Below are positions 43,439-52,186 of a stretch of 64,000 nt of DNA, piece by piece; position 1 is the first letter of the stretch; every line of letters starts with the position of its first letter. Both the position numbers and the translations under genes were made by a program. Under the pieces are notes generated by a model that had not been told where the DNA came from, ran no database searches, and saw nothing but the letters and a program-made list of their open reading frames with translations. Location: positions 558,001 to 622,000 of the forward strand of contig CBDDDI010000004.1 in the NCBI GenBank assembly GCA_965226565.1, written 5' to 3'. Source of the stretch: SZUA-444 sp965226565 (GTDB lineage Bacteria > Bacillota > Clostridia > Oscillospirales > Ruminococcaceae).

Positions 43439-44886
43439 TGAATAAAGTTAGAACTAGATTTGCACCAAGTCCAACTGGATATATGCATATAGGAAATCTA
43501 AGGACTGCGTTATATACTTATTTAATAGCTAAGAAAAATGGTGGAGATTTTATTCTTAGAATAGAAGATACTGATAGAGAACGTTATGTTGATGGTGCTG
43601 TTGATATAATTTACAATACATTAAGAAAAGCAGGACTAAAATGGGATGAAGGACCTGATGTTGGAGGACCTGTTGGACCTTATGTTCAATCAGAAAGAAT
43701 GGGAATGTTTAAACAATATGCAGTTGAACTTGTTGAAAAAGGACATGCGTATTATTGTTTTTGTGATAAAGAAAGACTTGAAGAACTTCATAGTGTTCAA
43801 GAAGCTTCTCATATTGCTCCTATGTATGATAGACATTGTAGAAATCTTTCTGAAGAAGAAGTTAAGGAGAAACTGGATGCAGGTATACCTTATGTAATTC
43901 GTCAAAAAATGCCTTTAGAAGGTACAACAAAATTTAATGACGAGGTTTTTGGTGAGATTGAAGTTGATAACACAGTTTTGGATGATCAAATTTTGATTAA
44001 AACTGATGGTATGCCAACATATAATTTTGCAAACGTTGTTGATGATCATTTAATGGGAATTACACATGTTGTACGTGGTAACGAATATCTTTCATCAACT
44101 CCTAAATATAATCTTTTATACAAAGCCTTTGGATGGGAAGTTCCAACATATATTCATTGTTCTCCTGTTATGAAAGATGCAACTCATAAGCTTTCTAAAA
44201 GAAATGGAGATGCTTCATTTGAAGATTTGATTGCAAAAGGATATTTAACAGAAACAGTTGTAAACTTTATTGCTCTTTTAGGATGGGCACCAAAAGGTGA
44301 AGAAGAGATTTTTACTCTTGATGAACTTATTAATGAATTTGATGTTAAAGGTATATCAAAATCACCAGCAATATTTGATCCTGTGAAATTAAAAGCTATT
44401 AACGGAGCATATGTTAGAAAACTAACTTTGGAAGAGTTTATAGAAGTTGCAACTCCATATATAAGACAAACATGTAAACGTGAAGACATTGATTTAAGTT
44501 TATTATGTAAAGTTTTGCAAACTAGAACAGAATTATTTACTGATATTCCAGATCAAGTTGATTTTATAGACAAATTGCCAAAGTATGATAATAATTTATA
44601 TTGTCATAAGAAAATGAAAACAAATGAAGAAAATTGTCTTGAGACTTTAAAAGCAGTTTTACCTGTTCTTGAAGAGCTTGAAGACTGGACTGTTGATGGA
44701 ATCCACACAGCTTTATTTGAACTTATTGCAAAGCTTGGAGTTAAAAATGGTATTGTTTTATGGCCAATACGTGTTGCTGTTTCTGGCAAGCAATTTACTC
44801 CTGGTGGAGGAATTGAACTTTGCAAAATTTTAGGCAAAGATGAGACAATAGCAAGAGTTAAAGTAGGAATTGAGCAATTGTCATAA
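43438..44886 (+). CDS. gltX: Glutamyl-tRNA synthetase
   Basis: 482 residues, class I synthetase. HIGN (17-20) is the HIGH box and HKLSKRNGD (about 249-257) the KMSKS loop. Overlaps ribF by one base (TAATG). Its link to the nusA-infB operon is less usual than the rest of the order. Whether it is discriminating or also charges tRNA-Gln cannot be told by eye. No clear terminator follows. Confidence 0.95.
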   Translation: MNKVRTRFAPSPTGYMHIGNLRTALYTYLIAKKNGGDFILRIEDTDRERYVDGAVDIIYNTLRKAGLKWDEGPDVGGPVGPYVQSERMGMFKQYAVELVEKGHAYYCFCDKERLEELHSVQEASHIAPMYDRHCRNLSEEEVKEKLDAGIPYVIRQKMPLEGTTKFNDEVFGEIEVDNTVLDDQILIKTDGMPTYNFANVVDDHLMGITHVVRGNEYLSSTPKYNLLYKAFGWEVPTYIHCSPVMKDATHKLSKRNGDASFEDLIAKGYLTETVVNFIALLGWAPKGEEEIFTLDELINEFDVKGISKSPAIFDPVKLKAINGAYVRKLTLEEFIEVATPYIRQTCKREDIDLSLLCKVLQTRTELFTDIPDQVDFIDKLPKYDNNLYCHKKMKTNEENCLETLKAVLPVLEELEDWTVDGIHTALFELIAKLGVKNGIVLWPIRVAVSGKQFTPGGGIELCKILGKDETIARVKVGIEQLS

Positions 44887-44926
44887 AAACAATATAAATG
44901 TAACTGGTTTTAGTAACGATTATTTA

Positions 44927-44955
44927 TTGAAAATTCACAACATATGTTTTATAAT
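44927..44955 (+). promoter_or_regulatory. Promoter of the small gene at 45019
   Basis: TTGAAA (44927-44932), 17-base spacer, TATAAT (44950-44955). Confidence 0.82.
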
Positions 44956-45018
44956 ATGTTATAATAAAGTTTATAGGCAAATTCAATAGCCTATATTGAA
45001 ATAGAAGGAGGATTTTAA

Positions 45019-45318
45019 ATGGCACTTACAAAAGCGAAAAGTTCCTCAGAATATTTAAGTTATAAAGGATATCCGTTATTAAGAAAAGATAACATTATTT
45101 ATTTTGGAAACACTTCTGATAAATTTGTTGTAATGATACAAATTCTTCAGACAGAAAAAATTGGTGATTTAGAAGTTGCAAATAAAGTTCGTGTTTTAAG
45201 AATGCTTACAGATAAATCTCTTCCAGCTGATAAATTGATTGATAAATCTGTTGATAAAAATAGTCTTTTTGAGGCATTAGATATAGCTAGTACTTGGCTT
45301 GAGAGACTTGTTGGATAG
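45019..45318 (+). CDS. Small conserved-looking protein of unknown function
   Basis: 99 residues, soluble, no signal peptide. It opens with an Ala/Lys/Ser stretch, then YKGYPLLRKDNIIYFGNTSDKFVVMIQI, a beta-rich pattern, and ends in a helix ALDIASTWLERLVG. Similar small proteins seem widespread in Clostridia, but I know of no function. Real gene status is supported by AAGGAGG 10 bases upstream, a consensus promoter, and a terminator directly behind; it is therefore a one-gene unit that may be strongly expressed. Confidence 0.8.
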   Translation: MALTKAKSSSEYLSYKGYPLLRKDNIIYFGNTSDKFVVMIQILQTEKIGDLEVANKVRVLRMLTDKSLPADKLIDKSVDKNSLFEALDIASTWLERLVG

Positions 45319-45341
45319 AACTAAATATTTTAAAATAGAAA

Positions 45342-45376
45342 TAGAGTATGATAATTAATATCATACTCTATTTTTT
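45342..45376. terminator. Terminator between the small gene and ldh
   Basis: Arms 45342-45353 and 45359-45370 pair over 12 bases with an ATTAA loop, then six T. Also placed to end ldh on the minus strand. Confidence 0.9.
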
Positions 45377-45388
45377 GTGTTATAAAAC

Positions 45389-46330
45389 TTATAAATCAAG
45401 TTCTGAAAGAATGTCTTTTAAAGTTTTTGCAGAAGTGCAAAGTTTTTGTTTTTCATTATCATTAAGAGGTATCTCGAGAACTTTTTCAACTCCATTAGAG
45501 CCTAAAATAGCAGGAATTCCTAAACAAAGTTCGGATAAACCATATTGACCATCAATAAAACAACTAACAGGCAAAATAGCATGTTTATTTTTAATAATAG
45601 TTTCAACAATTTTAGTAGCAGCAAGTCCTATAGCATAATAAGTTGCACCTTTGCTTTCAATTATTTTGTATGCAGATGATTTTACTTTTGTATAAATCTC
45701 ATCAAGATTTGTTTTATCACAAATGTTGTTGCTAGAATTACAAAATCCATTCAGATCAATTCCAGAAACATTTGCACTACTCCAAACTGCAAGTTCACTG
45801 TCTCCATGTTCACCAATAATAAAAGCATGAACACTTTTTGAATCAACTCCAAGATGCTCACCAAGTAAATATTTTAGTCTAGAAGTATCAATAACAGTTC
45901 CAGAACCAATTACTTGATTTGTAGGAAATTTTGATAATTTCAAAGTTGTATAAGTCAAAATATCTACAGGATTAGACACAACTAAAATGATTGCATCTGT
46001 ATTAACTTGTGTAATTTGAGGAATAATAGACTTAAAGATTTTTACATTTTGTTTGACTAAATCAAGTCTTGATTGGTCAGGTTTTTGAGCAGCACCAGCT
46101 GCAATAATGATAATATAAGCATCTTTTAAGTCTTTATAAGTTCCAGATTTAACAGTGATAGAATTTGTAAAAGAAACTCCATGATTAAGATCCATAGCTT
46201 CGCCTTCAGATTTTTTTGGATCAATGTCAATCAAAACTAGTTCAGAAAACAAACTAGTTTGGATTAAAGTATAAGCGATAGTTGCTCCAACAGCTCCACA
46301 GCCTATTATGGCACATTTTTGTATATTCAT
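45389..46330 (-). CDS. ldh: L-lactate dehydrogenase
   Basis: 313 residues. Reduces pyruvate to L-lactate with NADH, a fermentation end step. NAD-binding GCGAVGATIAYTL, the specificity loop AAQKPDQSRLD with Gln where malate dehydrogenases carry Arg, and the catalytic histidine in IIGEHGDSE. The Gln supports lactate over malate. GAAAGGAAG precedes its ATG. Confidence 0.93.
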   Translation of the reverse strand: MNIQKCAIIGCGAVGATIAYTLIQTSLFSELVLIDIDPKKSEGEAMDLNHGVSFTNSITVKSGTYKDLKDAYIIIIAAGAAQKPDQSRLDLVKQNVKIFKSIIPQITQVNTDAIILVVSNPVDILTYTTLKLSKFPTNQVIGSGTVIDTSRLKYLLGEHLGVDSKSVHAFIIGEHGDSELAVWSSANVSGIDLNGFCNSSNNICDKTNLDEIYTKVKSSAYKIIESKGATYYAIGLAATKIVETIIKNKHAILPVSCFIDGQYGLSELCLGIPAILGSNGVEKVLEIPLNDNEKQKLCTSAKTLKDILSELDL

Positions 46331-46706
46331 TACAAAATACTTCCTTTCAGTTTAAATAATAAAATTTTTCAAGTTATTTGTCCAAAATCAATATATTATA
46401 GAGGTATATTCATTTTATTATTGTTACATATTTCTTGCCAAAAATACATAATTATATCTTAATTTTCACCTAATTTACACATAAACATGTATAATATAAA
46501 CCATAGTGTTTAGGACGTTTTAAATTAGGACAAAGGACATAATTGGTAGGAAATATTATAGGTTAAAAATATTTGCTAAATTGACATTTAATATTGTTTT
46601 AACAAATAAATTTCCAAAAATACAAGTATAATTATGTTTTGTTTGCGAACAATATTATTACAACATAGTTTACAAAATTTAAAAATTAATTATTGTGGAG
46701 GTTTAT
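46331..46706. other. 376-base non-coding gap between ldh and spoVT
   Basis: No open reading frame. It holds TTAGGAC twice, 15 bases apart (46510-46516 and 46525-46531), with a third GGAC at 46535; an imperfect palindrome TTGTT-TGCG-AACAA (46639-46652); and GTATA (46626-46630) about 19 bases before CAATATTA, a weak sigma-F/G-like arrangement. A TTGACA (46581-46586) lacks a good -10. ldh and spoVT promoters must both lie here. Confidence 0.5.
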
Positions 46707-47249
46707 ATGAAAGCTACTGGTATTGTCAGAAGAATCGATGATTTAGGAAGAGTCGTAATTCCAAAAGAAATAAGAAGAACTATGAGAATTAGAGAAGGTG
46801 ATCCTCTAGAAATTTATACAAGTAATGATGGAGAAGTAATCTTTAAAAAATATTCACCAATTAATGAACTATCAGGTAGTGCATGTCAAGCTGCTGAAGT
46901 TATTTACAAACTAGGAAAAGCACCAGTTGTTGTTTTTGATAGAGACCATGTTGTAGCGGTAGCAGGAGTTCAAAAGAAAGAATTCAATGAGAGAAGAGTT
47001 TCACATGCATTAGAAGATTTATTATCAAATAGAAAAAGTTTTGTACATTCATCTAACACATCAAGCAAAATTTTTCCTGTTGAAGGTATAAATAGACATG
47101 CTATTGCAGTGTTCCCAATCATTTCAAATAGTGATGTAACAGGAGCTGTTGCATTTTTAGCAAATGAATCAGAAGATATTGCAGTTGATAACCAAGCAAT
47201 TTTAGCACAATCAGCAGCAATGTTCTTAGGAAAACAAGTAGAAGAATAA
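46707..47249 (+). CDS. spoVT: Stage V sporulation protein T, AbrB-like regulator
   Basis: 180 residues from ATG 46707 (TGGAGG upstream; a non-family extension to 46695 was rejected). N-terminal AbrB/MazE-type DNA-binding domain MKATGIVRRIDDLGRVVIPK (residues 1-20) and a C-terminal GAF-like domain. SpoVT modulates sigma-G-dependent genes in the forespore and influences germination receptor expression. It converges on spoVG over a shared terminator. Confidence 0.95.
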   Translation: MKATGIVRRIDDLGRVVIPKEIRRTMRIREGDPLEIYTSNDGEVIFKKYSPINELSGSACQAAEVIYKLGKAPVVVFDRDHVVAVAGVQKKEFNERRVSHALEDLLSNRKSFVHSSNTSSKIFPVEGINRHAIAVFPIISNSDVTGAVAFLANESEDIAVDNQAILAQSAAMFLGKQVEE

Positions 47250-47252
47250 AAC

Positions 47253-47281
47253 AAAAAGCAAGGGAAAAACCCTTGCTTTTT
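47253..47281. terminator. Shared terminator of spoVT and spoVG
   Basis: Arms 47253-47264 and 47270-47281 pair over 12 bases around five A, with T and A runs giving function in both directions. Confidence 0.92.
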
Positions 47282-47572
47282 TTATTCGTCAGTATCATCA
47301 ATTTGTTCATTTCTTTGTTCTAATTCAGCTAAAAAAACATCAAGTATTTTGTTTTCTATTTCTTTACGAGCTTCTGGTGTAATAGGATGAACAATATCTC
47401 TAAACACACCATTATCATCTTTTCTACTTGGCATAGCTACAAACAATCTTTCATCACCTTGGACGATTTTCAAATCATGAATAGCCAGTTGATCATCAAT
47501 TGTAATACTTATTATACCACGTAATCTTCCTTCCGGAATTATTTTTCTAATTCTAATGTCAGTTATTGTCAT
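47282..47572 (-). CDS. spoVG: Septation regulator/RNA-binding protein SpoVG
   Basis: 96 residues. ITDIRIRKIIPEGRLRGIISITIDD and FVAMPSRKDDNGVFRDIVHPI (both in part) identify it. SpoVG is a sigma-H regulon member in Bacillus and binds nucleic acids in several Gram-positives. AAAGGAGATG precedes its ATG. Confidence 0.96.
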   Translation of the reverse strand: MTITDIRIRKIIPEGRLRGIISITIDDQLAIHDLKIVQGDERLFVAMPSRKDDNGVFRDIVHPITPEARKEIENKILDVFLAELEQRNEQIDDTDE

Positions 47573-47596
47573 TAATCACATCTCCTTTGTGATATT

Positions 47597-47627
47597 ATTC
47601 TACAGATCGGATTAATATATTCACTTT
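47597..47627 (-). promoter_or_regulatory. Possible sigma-H promoter of spoVG
   Basis: On the minus strand AAAGTGAAT (47619-47627), 15 bases, GTAGAAT (47597-47603). The -10 fits the sigma-H RnnGAAT pattern; the -35 deviates from AGGA and the spacing is slightly long. The fit gains weight only from spoVG being a known sigma-H target. Confidence 0.35.
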
Positions 47628-47665
47628 TAGAAAAATAAATTTTGTAGTTTTATATCATATAAAGT

Positions 47666-47694
47666 TTGACAAAGTTGAAAGCAAATTGTATAAT
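47666..47694 (+). promoter_or_regulatory. Perfect consensus promoter of the TIM-barrel gene
   Basis: TTGACA (47666-47671), 17-base spacer, TATAAT (47689-47694): both hexamers match the vegetative consensus exactly. Confidence 0.92.
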
Positions 47695-47725
47695 TATTCT
47701 ATTAATTTTTAAAAAGGATAATAGT

Positions 47726-48574
47726 ATGATTAATTCAGGAATTTCGACAGCATGTTTGTATCCAATGTATACAGAACAAGCTTTTTTAGAACTTGTAAAA
47801 AGAAATATAAAATTAATTGAAATATTTTTTAACTCTGATTTTGAGCTTAAAAAATCTTATGTAAAAGAGCTTAAAAGAGTTGCTGATTATTATGGAGCTA
47901 AAATATCGTCAACACATCCATATACATGTGGAGTTGATACAATGATGTTTTTTTCAACATATGAAAGAAGATTTTCTGATATTTTAGAATATCAAAAAAG
48001 ATATTTTGAAGCAATGAATATACTTGGAGCAGAAATTTTTGTTTTTCATGGTCTTAGAAAAGATGTAAAATTACCTATGGATTTTTATATTGAAAGATAT
48101 ATGGGACTTGTTAATTTAGGAAAAGAGTTTGGAATTACTGTTGCACAAGAAAATGTTGCAAGATGTGAATCTGGTTCTCTCGAATTTTTAAAACAGCTTG
48201 TTCAAGAAACTGGAAAAGATGTAAAATTTGTCCTAGATGTTAAACAAGCAGTAAGATGTGGATATGATCCATTAAGATTCGTTGATGAATTAGGTGAAAA
48301 CATTGCTCATATACATCTGAGTGATCATGGAGTCAATGGAGATTGTTTGTTATTAGGCGAAGGTAATTTTAATTTAAATAAATTCATTGATAAATTAATT
48401 AAAAAAGAATATAACGGTAGTATAATTTTGGAGTTTTATCGTGGCGCATTTAATGAGATAAATGAACTTACGGATAATGTTAATGTAGTAGATGATGTTA
48501 TAAAAAATTTGTGCAAGTCTACAAAAAATTCTATGCATAAACAGATGTTCGATAGTAATAATTATTTTCATTGA
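47726..48574 (+). CDS. Xylose isomerase-like TIM-barrel (sugar phosphate isomerase/epimerase)
   Basis: 282 residues from ATG 47726 (AAAAGGAT upstream); a longer in-frame start at 47666 would begin within the promoter. It shows AP-endonuclease-2-type barrel features: STHPYTCGVD (about residues 52-61), VFHGLRK, AQENVARCESG (about 144-154), FVLDVKQAVRCGYDP and HIHLSDHG, giving plausible metal ligands Glu/Asp/His. The substrate cannot be assigned. Confidence 0.78.
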   Translation: MINSGISTACLYPMYTEQAFLELVKRNIKLIEIFFNSDFELKKSYVKELKRVADYYGAKISSTHPYTCGVDTMMFFSTYERRFSDILEYQKRYFEAMNILGAEIFVFHGLRKDVKLPMDFYIERYMGLVNLGKEFGITVAQENVARCESGSLEFLKQLVQETGKDVKFVLDVKQAVRCGYDPLRFVDELGENIAHIHLSDHGVNGDCLLLGEGNFNLNKFIDKLIKKEYNGSIILEFYRGAFNEINELTDNVNVVDDVIKNLCKSTKNSMHKQMFDSNNYFH

Positions 48575-48689
48575 TAAAGCTCGAAAATGCTAGTTTTTTA
48601 GGGAAAAATTCATGTTTTTATCTCTTTCATTTGGTTAAAAATTTTTGTATAATAAAAGCACACCACAGTTTATAGAAAGGAGTGTTTTT

Positions 48690-49025
48690 ATGGGTTGTAC
48701 AAATCTTATGCCAAAAACACACACTATTAAAGTGAAAAATATTTCAAATGAAAAAGTAATTGAACATGTAATGGTCGCTGATGGAAAAATTTCATATAAG
48801 TTATTTAAAGAAAAATATAATATTGATAATGAAGTTGTAAATTGTTATGGAATCGAAATTGTTTGTAGACTTTTTGGAAAAAAAGATAAAAAAAGAATAT
48901 CAGGTATTTCAACTAGGTATGAAGTTGTAAAAGAAATATTTGATTTGTTAACTGAAAATTTTGTAACACCAATTTCTATGCAATATATAGTAGAGGATTA
49001 TTTAACGGAAAAATATAGCTTATAA
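48690..49025 (+). CDS. Small protein of unknown function upstream of nrdR
   Basis: 111 residues from ATG 48690 behind AAAGGAGTG. The N-terminus MGCTNLMPKTHTIKV carries one Cys; the middle has CYGIEIVCRLFGKKDKKRI and the C-terminal half is helical (VVKEIFDLLTENFVTP, then MQYIVEDYLTEKY). Similar short proteins occur in Clostridia; I know no function. Only 20 bases separate it from nrdR, so the two are probably co-transcribed. TATAAT at 48648-48653 is a possible -10, without a good -35. Confidence 0.72.
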   Translation: MGCTNLMPKTHTIKVKNISNEKVIEHVMVADGKISYKLFKEKYNIDNEVVNCYGIEIVCRLFGKKDKKRISGISTRYEVVKEIFDLLTENFVTPISMQYIVEDYLTEKYSL

Positions 49026-49045
49026 CTGATTAAGGAGAAAAAGTT

Positions 49046-49492
49046 ATGAAGTGTCCTTTTTGTGGTTACGAAGATACGAAAGTTATTGATAGTCGTCCTA
49101 GTGAGGATAAAAAAAGACGTAGAAGAGAATGTGGTAAATGTGGAAAAAGATTTACTACATATGAGATTGTGGAAAAACCACTTTTAATGGTTTTTAAAAA
49201 AGATGGTTCTTTCGAACCTTTTGATAGAAACAAGCTTATTGGTGGTATTTTATCTGCAGTTAAAAAAAGACCTGTTTCTTATGGCACTGTTACTGTGATT
49301 GCTGATAGCATTGAAAATGCTGGAGGTAATAAACTCAAAAATCATATTACTACTACTGAAATTGGTAATATGGTTCTTGCAGAACTTAAAAAATATGATA
49401 GTGTTGCATACGTTAGATTTGCGTCTGTGTATAAAGATTTCTCTGATGTAGAAAGTTTTATTGATATTATTTCTGAGTTATCTAAAGATTAG
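49046..49492 (+). CDS. nrdR: Transcriptional repressor NrdR
   Basis: 148 residues. Zinc ribbon C3/C6 and C29/C32 (CPFC and CGKC), then an ATP-cone domain (about residues 49-139). Represses ribonucleotide reductase genes in response to nucleotide levels. AAGGAG precedes ATG 49046. Its stop overlaps the end of the convergent DUF4363 gene by 4 bases. Confidence 0.96.
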   Translation: MKCPFCGYEDTKVIDSRPSEDKKRRRRECGKCGKRFTTYEIVEKPLLMVFKKDGSFEPFDRNKLIGGILSAVKKRPVSYGTVTVIADSIENAGGNKLKNHITTTEIGNMVLAELKKYDSVAYVRFASVYKDFSDVESFIDIISELSKD

Positions 49493-49866
49493 AATATGCT
49501 ATGCAATGATGGCATTTCTTCATCATAAAGTGCTGCTATTGCATCTTTGATGCTTTCGCATTCTGCTAGAAATTGTATGCTGTTTTCTTTTAATAGAGGT
49601 TCTAATTTTGCTATATTAGTAGAAATTGATGATATCTCGCTGTTTGTTACGGTGTATGACATTATTAAATCATACTTTTCCCAGAAAGTATTTATATCTT
49701 TTACAGCTTTTAAAGTATTTTCTTTATCATTTTTTTCCCAATACATTATAGCTGTATCTATTTTCTCTGTGAATTCTTTGTTATAACCTTTTAGCGTTAA
49801 TAACATTATTATTGAGGTTATAATTAATATAATAAAAACACATATACTAAAAACTAATCTTTTCAA
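49489..49866 (-). CDS. DUF4363-like membrane-anchored protein, TTG start
   Basis: 125 residues. One N-terminal membrane helix (about residues 7-26), then a helical extracytoplasmic domain containing YWEKNDKENTLKAV and FWEKYDLIMSYTVTNSEI, as in the DUF4363 proteins that accompany YetF-like genes in Clostridia. Starts with TTG at 49866, one base after the yetF stop, so the pair is co-translated. Function unknown. Confidence 0.75.
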   Translation of the reverse strand: MKRLVFSICVFIILIITSIIMLLTLKGYNKEFTEKIDTAIMYWEKNDKENTLKAVKDINTFWEKYDLIMSYTVTNSEISSISTNIAKLEPLLKENSIQFLAECESIKDAIAALYDEEMPSLHSIF

Positions 49867-49867
49867 A

Positions 49868-50539
49868 TTATCCCTCTTTTTTAATAGAATTTACAATTCC
49901 GTTTTCATCAGCAGTAACTAAAAGCACATCTTCAAGTTTTAAGTTGCGTTCAGTTAAACGGTTAATAACCCATTTTTCGTTTTTACAAAGAAAATTAAGT
50001 GAATCGTTTATAATTTTTCCGTCTTCAATGATAAGTTGAGGCGGATTTTTTGATTTGCCTTTTAAATGCATCATTTTTGCTGTACAAGTTTGATAAGGAA
50101 ATTTTTGATAAAGACTTATTGAACCTGTTGTTTCTACAATAGCAAATTGAATTTCTGATATATCAAAAATATTATTTTGTCTCATTGATTCAAATAAATC
50201 ATCAACTGTAAATCTTAATTCTTTTAATTTCTTTTGGTCTATAGTTCCATCACGAATTATTATTTGAGGAGTTCCAGATAATAATTTTCTATATGATTTT
50301 GATTTAAGAGATACAAAAGATGATAATATATCTACTGCAATAAAGACAAGTATTGGAACAATACCCATAAACATAGGTAAATTCAAATCCTGAATTGGAA
50401 GTGTTGCTATATCTGTAAGCATAATTGTAATAACAAGCTCGGAAGGTTGAAGCTCTCCGAGTTGTTTTTTTCCCATAAGTCTAATTGCAAACAAAGTTAC
50501 AAAATAAAGAATTATCGCTCTTATAATTACTATAATCAT
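49868..50539 (-). CDS. YetF/DUF421-family membrane protein
   Basis: 223 residues. Three membrane helices in the first 85 positions, with LMGKKQLGELQPSELVITIMLTDIATLP (in part) as the family signature, then two soluble copies of the DUF421 fold (RDGTIDQKKLKELRFTVDDL; EDGKIINDSLNF). YetF-type proteins affect spore membrane properties in Bacillus; the biochemical activity is unclear. Divergent from the gerA-type operon and followed by its DUF4363 partner. Confidence 0.88.
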   Translation of the reverse strand: MIIVIIRAIILYFVTLFAIRLMGKKQLGELQPSELVITIMLTDIATLPIQDLNLPMFMGIVPILVFIAVDILSSFVSLKSKSYRKLLSGTPQIIIRDGTIDQKKLKELRFTVDDLFESMRQNNIFDISEIQFAIVETTGSISLYQKFPYQTCTAKMMHLKGKSKNPPQLIIEDGKIINDSLNFLCKNEKWVINRLTERNLKLEDVLLVTADENGIVNSIKKEG

Positions 50540-50667
50540 TTTATCACCACAAGGTTATATTAAACATTTTTTTTATAAAAATTCATATTCTGATATATTT
50601 TAGGATATTATAATAAAAGTCTTGTGTGATATTTTGCAAAAAAATCTATATTTATGGAGGAGAAAAA

Positions 50668-52185
50668 ATGAACAAGAAAATCAGAAATATTAATAGCTCA
50701 AATTATGATGAAAAACTAATAAATTCTGATTTAACATTAGCATTAACAGAAATACGTGCAATAATGAATAATTCTGCTGATTTAATGATTAATGATATTA
50801 TGTTGTCAGGTCACAAAGGTGCAATAGTTACTTGTGAAGGTTTGACTGATACAGGAATTAGTGCAAATTTAATATTTAAACCTCTTATGAATATGGATCT
50901 TGGTCAAAATTCAACATCAGATGATGTTATACAGCATTTGATGAATAATGTATTAATGACTTATGATAGAACACTTATAACTACTTATGGTGATTTATTT
51001 AGATATATAATGTGTGGATTTGTTGTTGTTATTGTTGACGGACAATCAAAAGCAATTAGCCTTGGAGTTCAAGGTTTTGCTACACGTTCAGTTGAAGAAC
51101 CAAATTCAGAGGTTAATGTAAAAGGTGCAAAAGATGGTTTTGTTGAAACAGTAAGAATTAATGTTTCGCTTATTAGAAGAAGACTCAAAAGTCCTAATTT
51201 AAAATTTGAAGCGATGAATGTTGGCAAAGTAAGTCAAACTGACATATTTATTGCATATATGACAGATAGAGCTCCAACAAAATTAGTTGAAAAAGTTAAA
51301 ATGAGACTCAAAGATATAAAACTTGACACAGTGCTTTCAAGTGGATATGTTGAGCCTTTTTTACAAGGACAACCTTTTTCACTTTTTTCAGGAGTAGATT
51401 CTACACAAAGACCAGATGTTGTTTGTGCAAAAATATTAGAAGGTAGAGTTGCTGTTATGATAGACAACACACCTTTTGTATTAGTAGTTCCAACGCTTTT
51501 TGCAGAAAATTTTCAAACTATGGATGATTATTCTCAAAGACCTTTTTACGGAACATATATTAGATGGCTAAAATATTTTGCTTTCTTTTTAGCGACAATG
51601 CTTCCTGGAATATATGTTGCAGTAGTAACTTTTCATCCAGAAATGTTTATGCATTCGTTATTATTAAATCTTATATCGTCCAAACAGACAACGCCGTATT
51701 CGATTTTAGCAGAAGCTTTGATAATAACGATATTGTATGAAATAATGAGAGAAGCTGGAATAAGGTTGCCTAAAGTAGTAGGAGCAGCTGTAGGAATAGT
51801 AGGAGGACTTGTTATTGGTGATGCTGCAGTAACCTCAGGTCTTATAAGTGCTCCATTGTTGATAGTTTTAGGATTAACAGCAACAAGTTCATTTGTTGTT
51901 TCTGGATTAAATCAGCAAACTTCAATATTAAGAATAGCATTTATTATTTTAGGAGGAACTCTTGGGCTTTATGGAGTGGCATTATTGTTAGGAGTTTTAA
52001 TAGTAAATATCTGTGCAATTGAGACTTTTGGTGTGCCATATACAGCTCCAATAGCACCATTCACATTTAAAGCAACGAAAGATGTTTTAGTTAGAACTGG
52101 ATTTAAAACTCTTGAGAAAACTCATACTAATGTGACAAAATTAAATGGTGTTACAAATTACAATAATAAATCGAAAGGAAAATAG
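50668..52185 (+). CDS. gerAA: Spore germination receptor subunit A (GerA/SpoVAF family)
   Basis: 505 residues from ATG 50668 (TGGAGGAG upstream). A soluble N-terminal region (about 1-290, with TEGLTDTG-type and PTLFAENFQTMDDYSQRPFYGT segments) and five or so C-terminal membrane helices with LPKVVGAAVGIVGGLVIGDAAV (in part). Forms the germinant receptor in the inner spore membrane with the next two products. Symbol given by family and order; the germinant is unknown. Confidence 0.92.
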   Translation: MNKKIRNINSSNYDEKLINSDLTLALTEIRAIMNNSADLMINDIMLSGHKGAIVTCEGLTDTGISANLIFKPLMNMDLGQNSTSDDVIQHLMNNVLMTYDRTLITTYGDLFRYIMCGFVVVIVDGQSKAISLGVQGFATRSVEEPNSEVNVKGAKDGFVETVRINVSLIRRRLKSPNLKFEAMNVGKVSQTDIFIAYMTDRAPTKLVEKVKMRLKDIKLDTVLSSGYVEPFLQGQPFSLFSGVDSTQRPDVVCAKILEGRVAVMIDNTPFVLVVPTLFAENFQTMDDYSQRPFYGTYIRWLKYFAFFLATMLPGIYVAVVTFHPEMFMHSLLLNLISSKQTTPYSILAEALIITILYEIMREAGIRLPKVVGAAVGIVGGLVIGDAAVTSGLISAPLLIVLGLTATSSFVVSGLNQQTSILRIAFIILGGTLGLYGVALLLGVLIVNICAIETFGVPYTAPIAPFTFKATKDVLVRTGFKTLEKTHTNVTKLNGVTNYNNKSKGK

Positions 52186-52186
52186 C

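Noticed and set aside
47666..47725. Longer start for the TIM-barrel protein
   Set aside because: It begins on the -35 of a perfect promoter, so it cannot be in the mRNA made from it.
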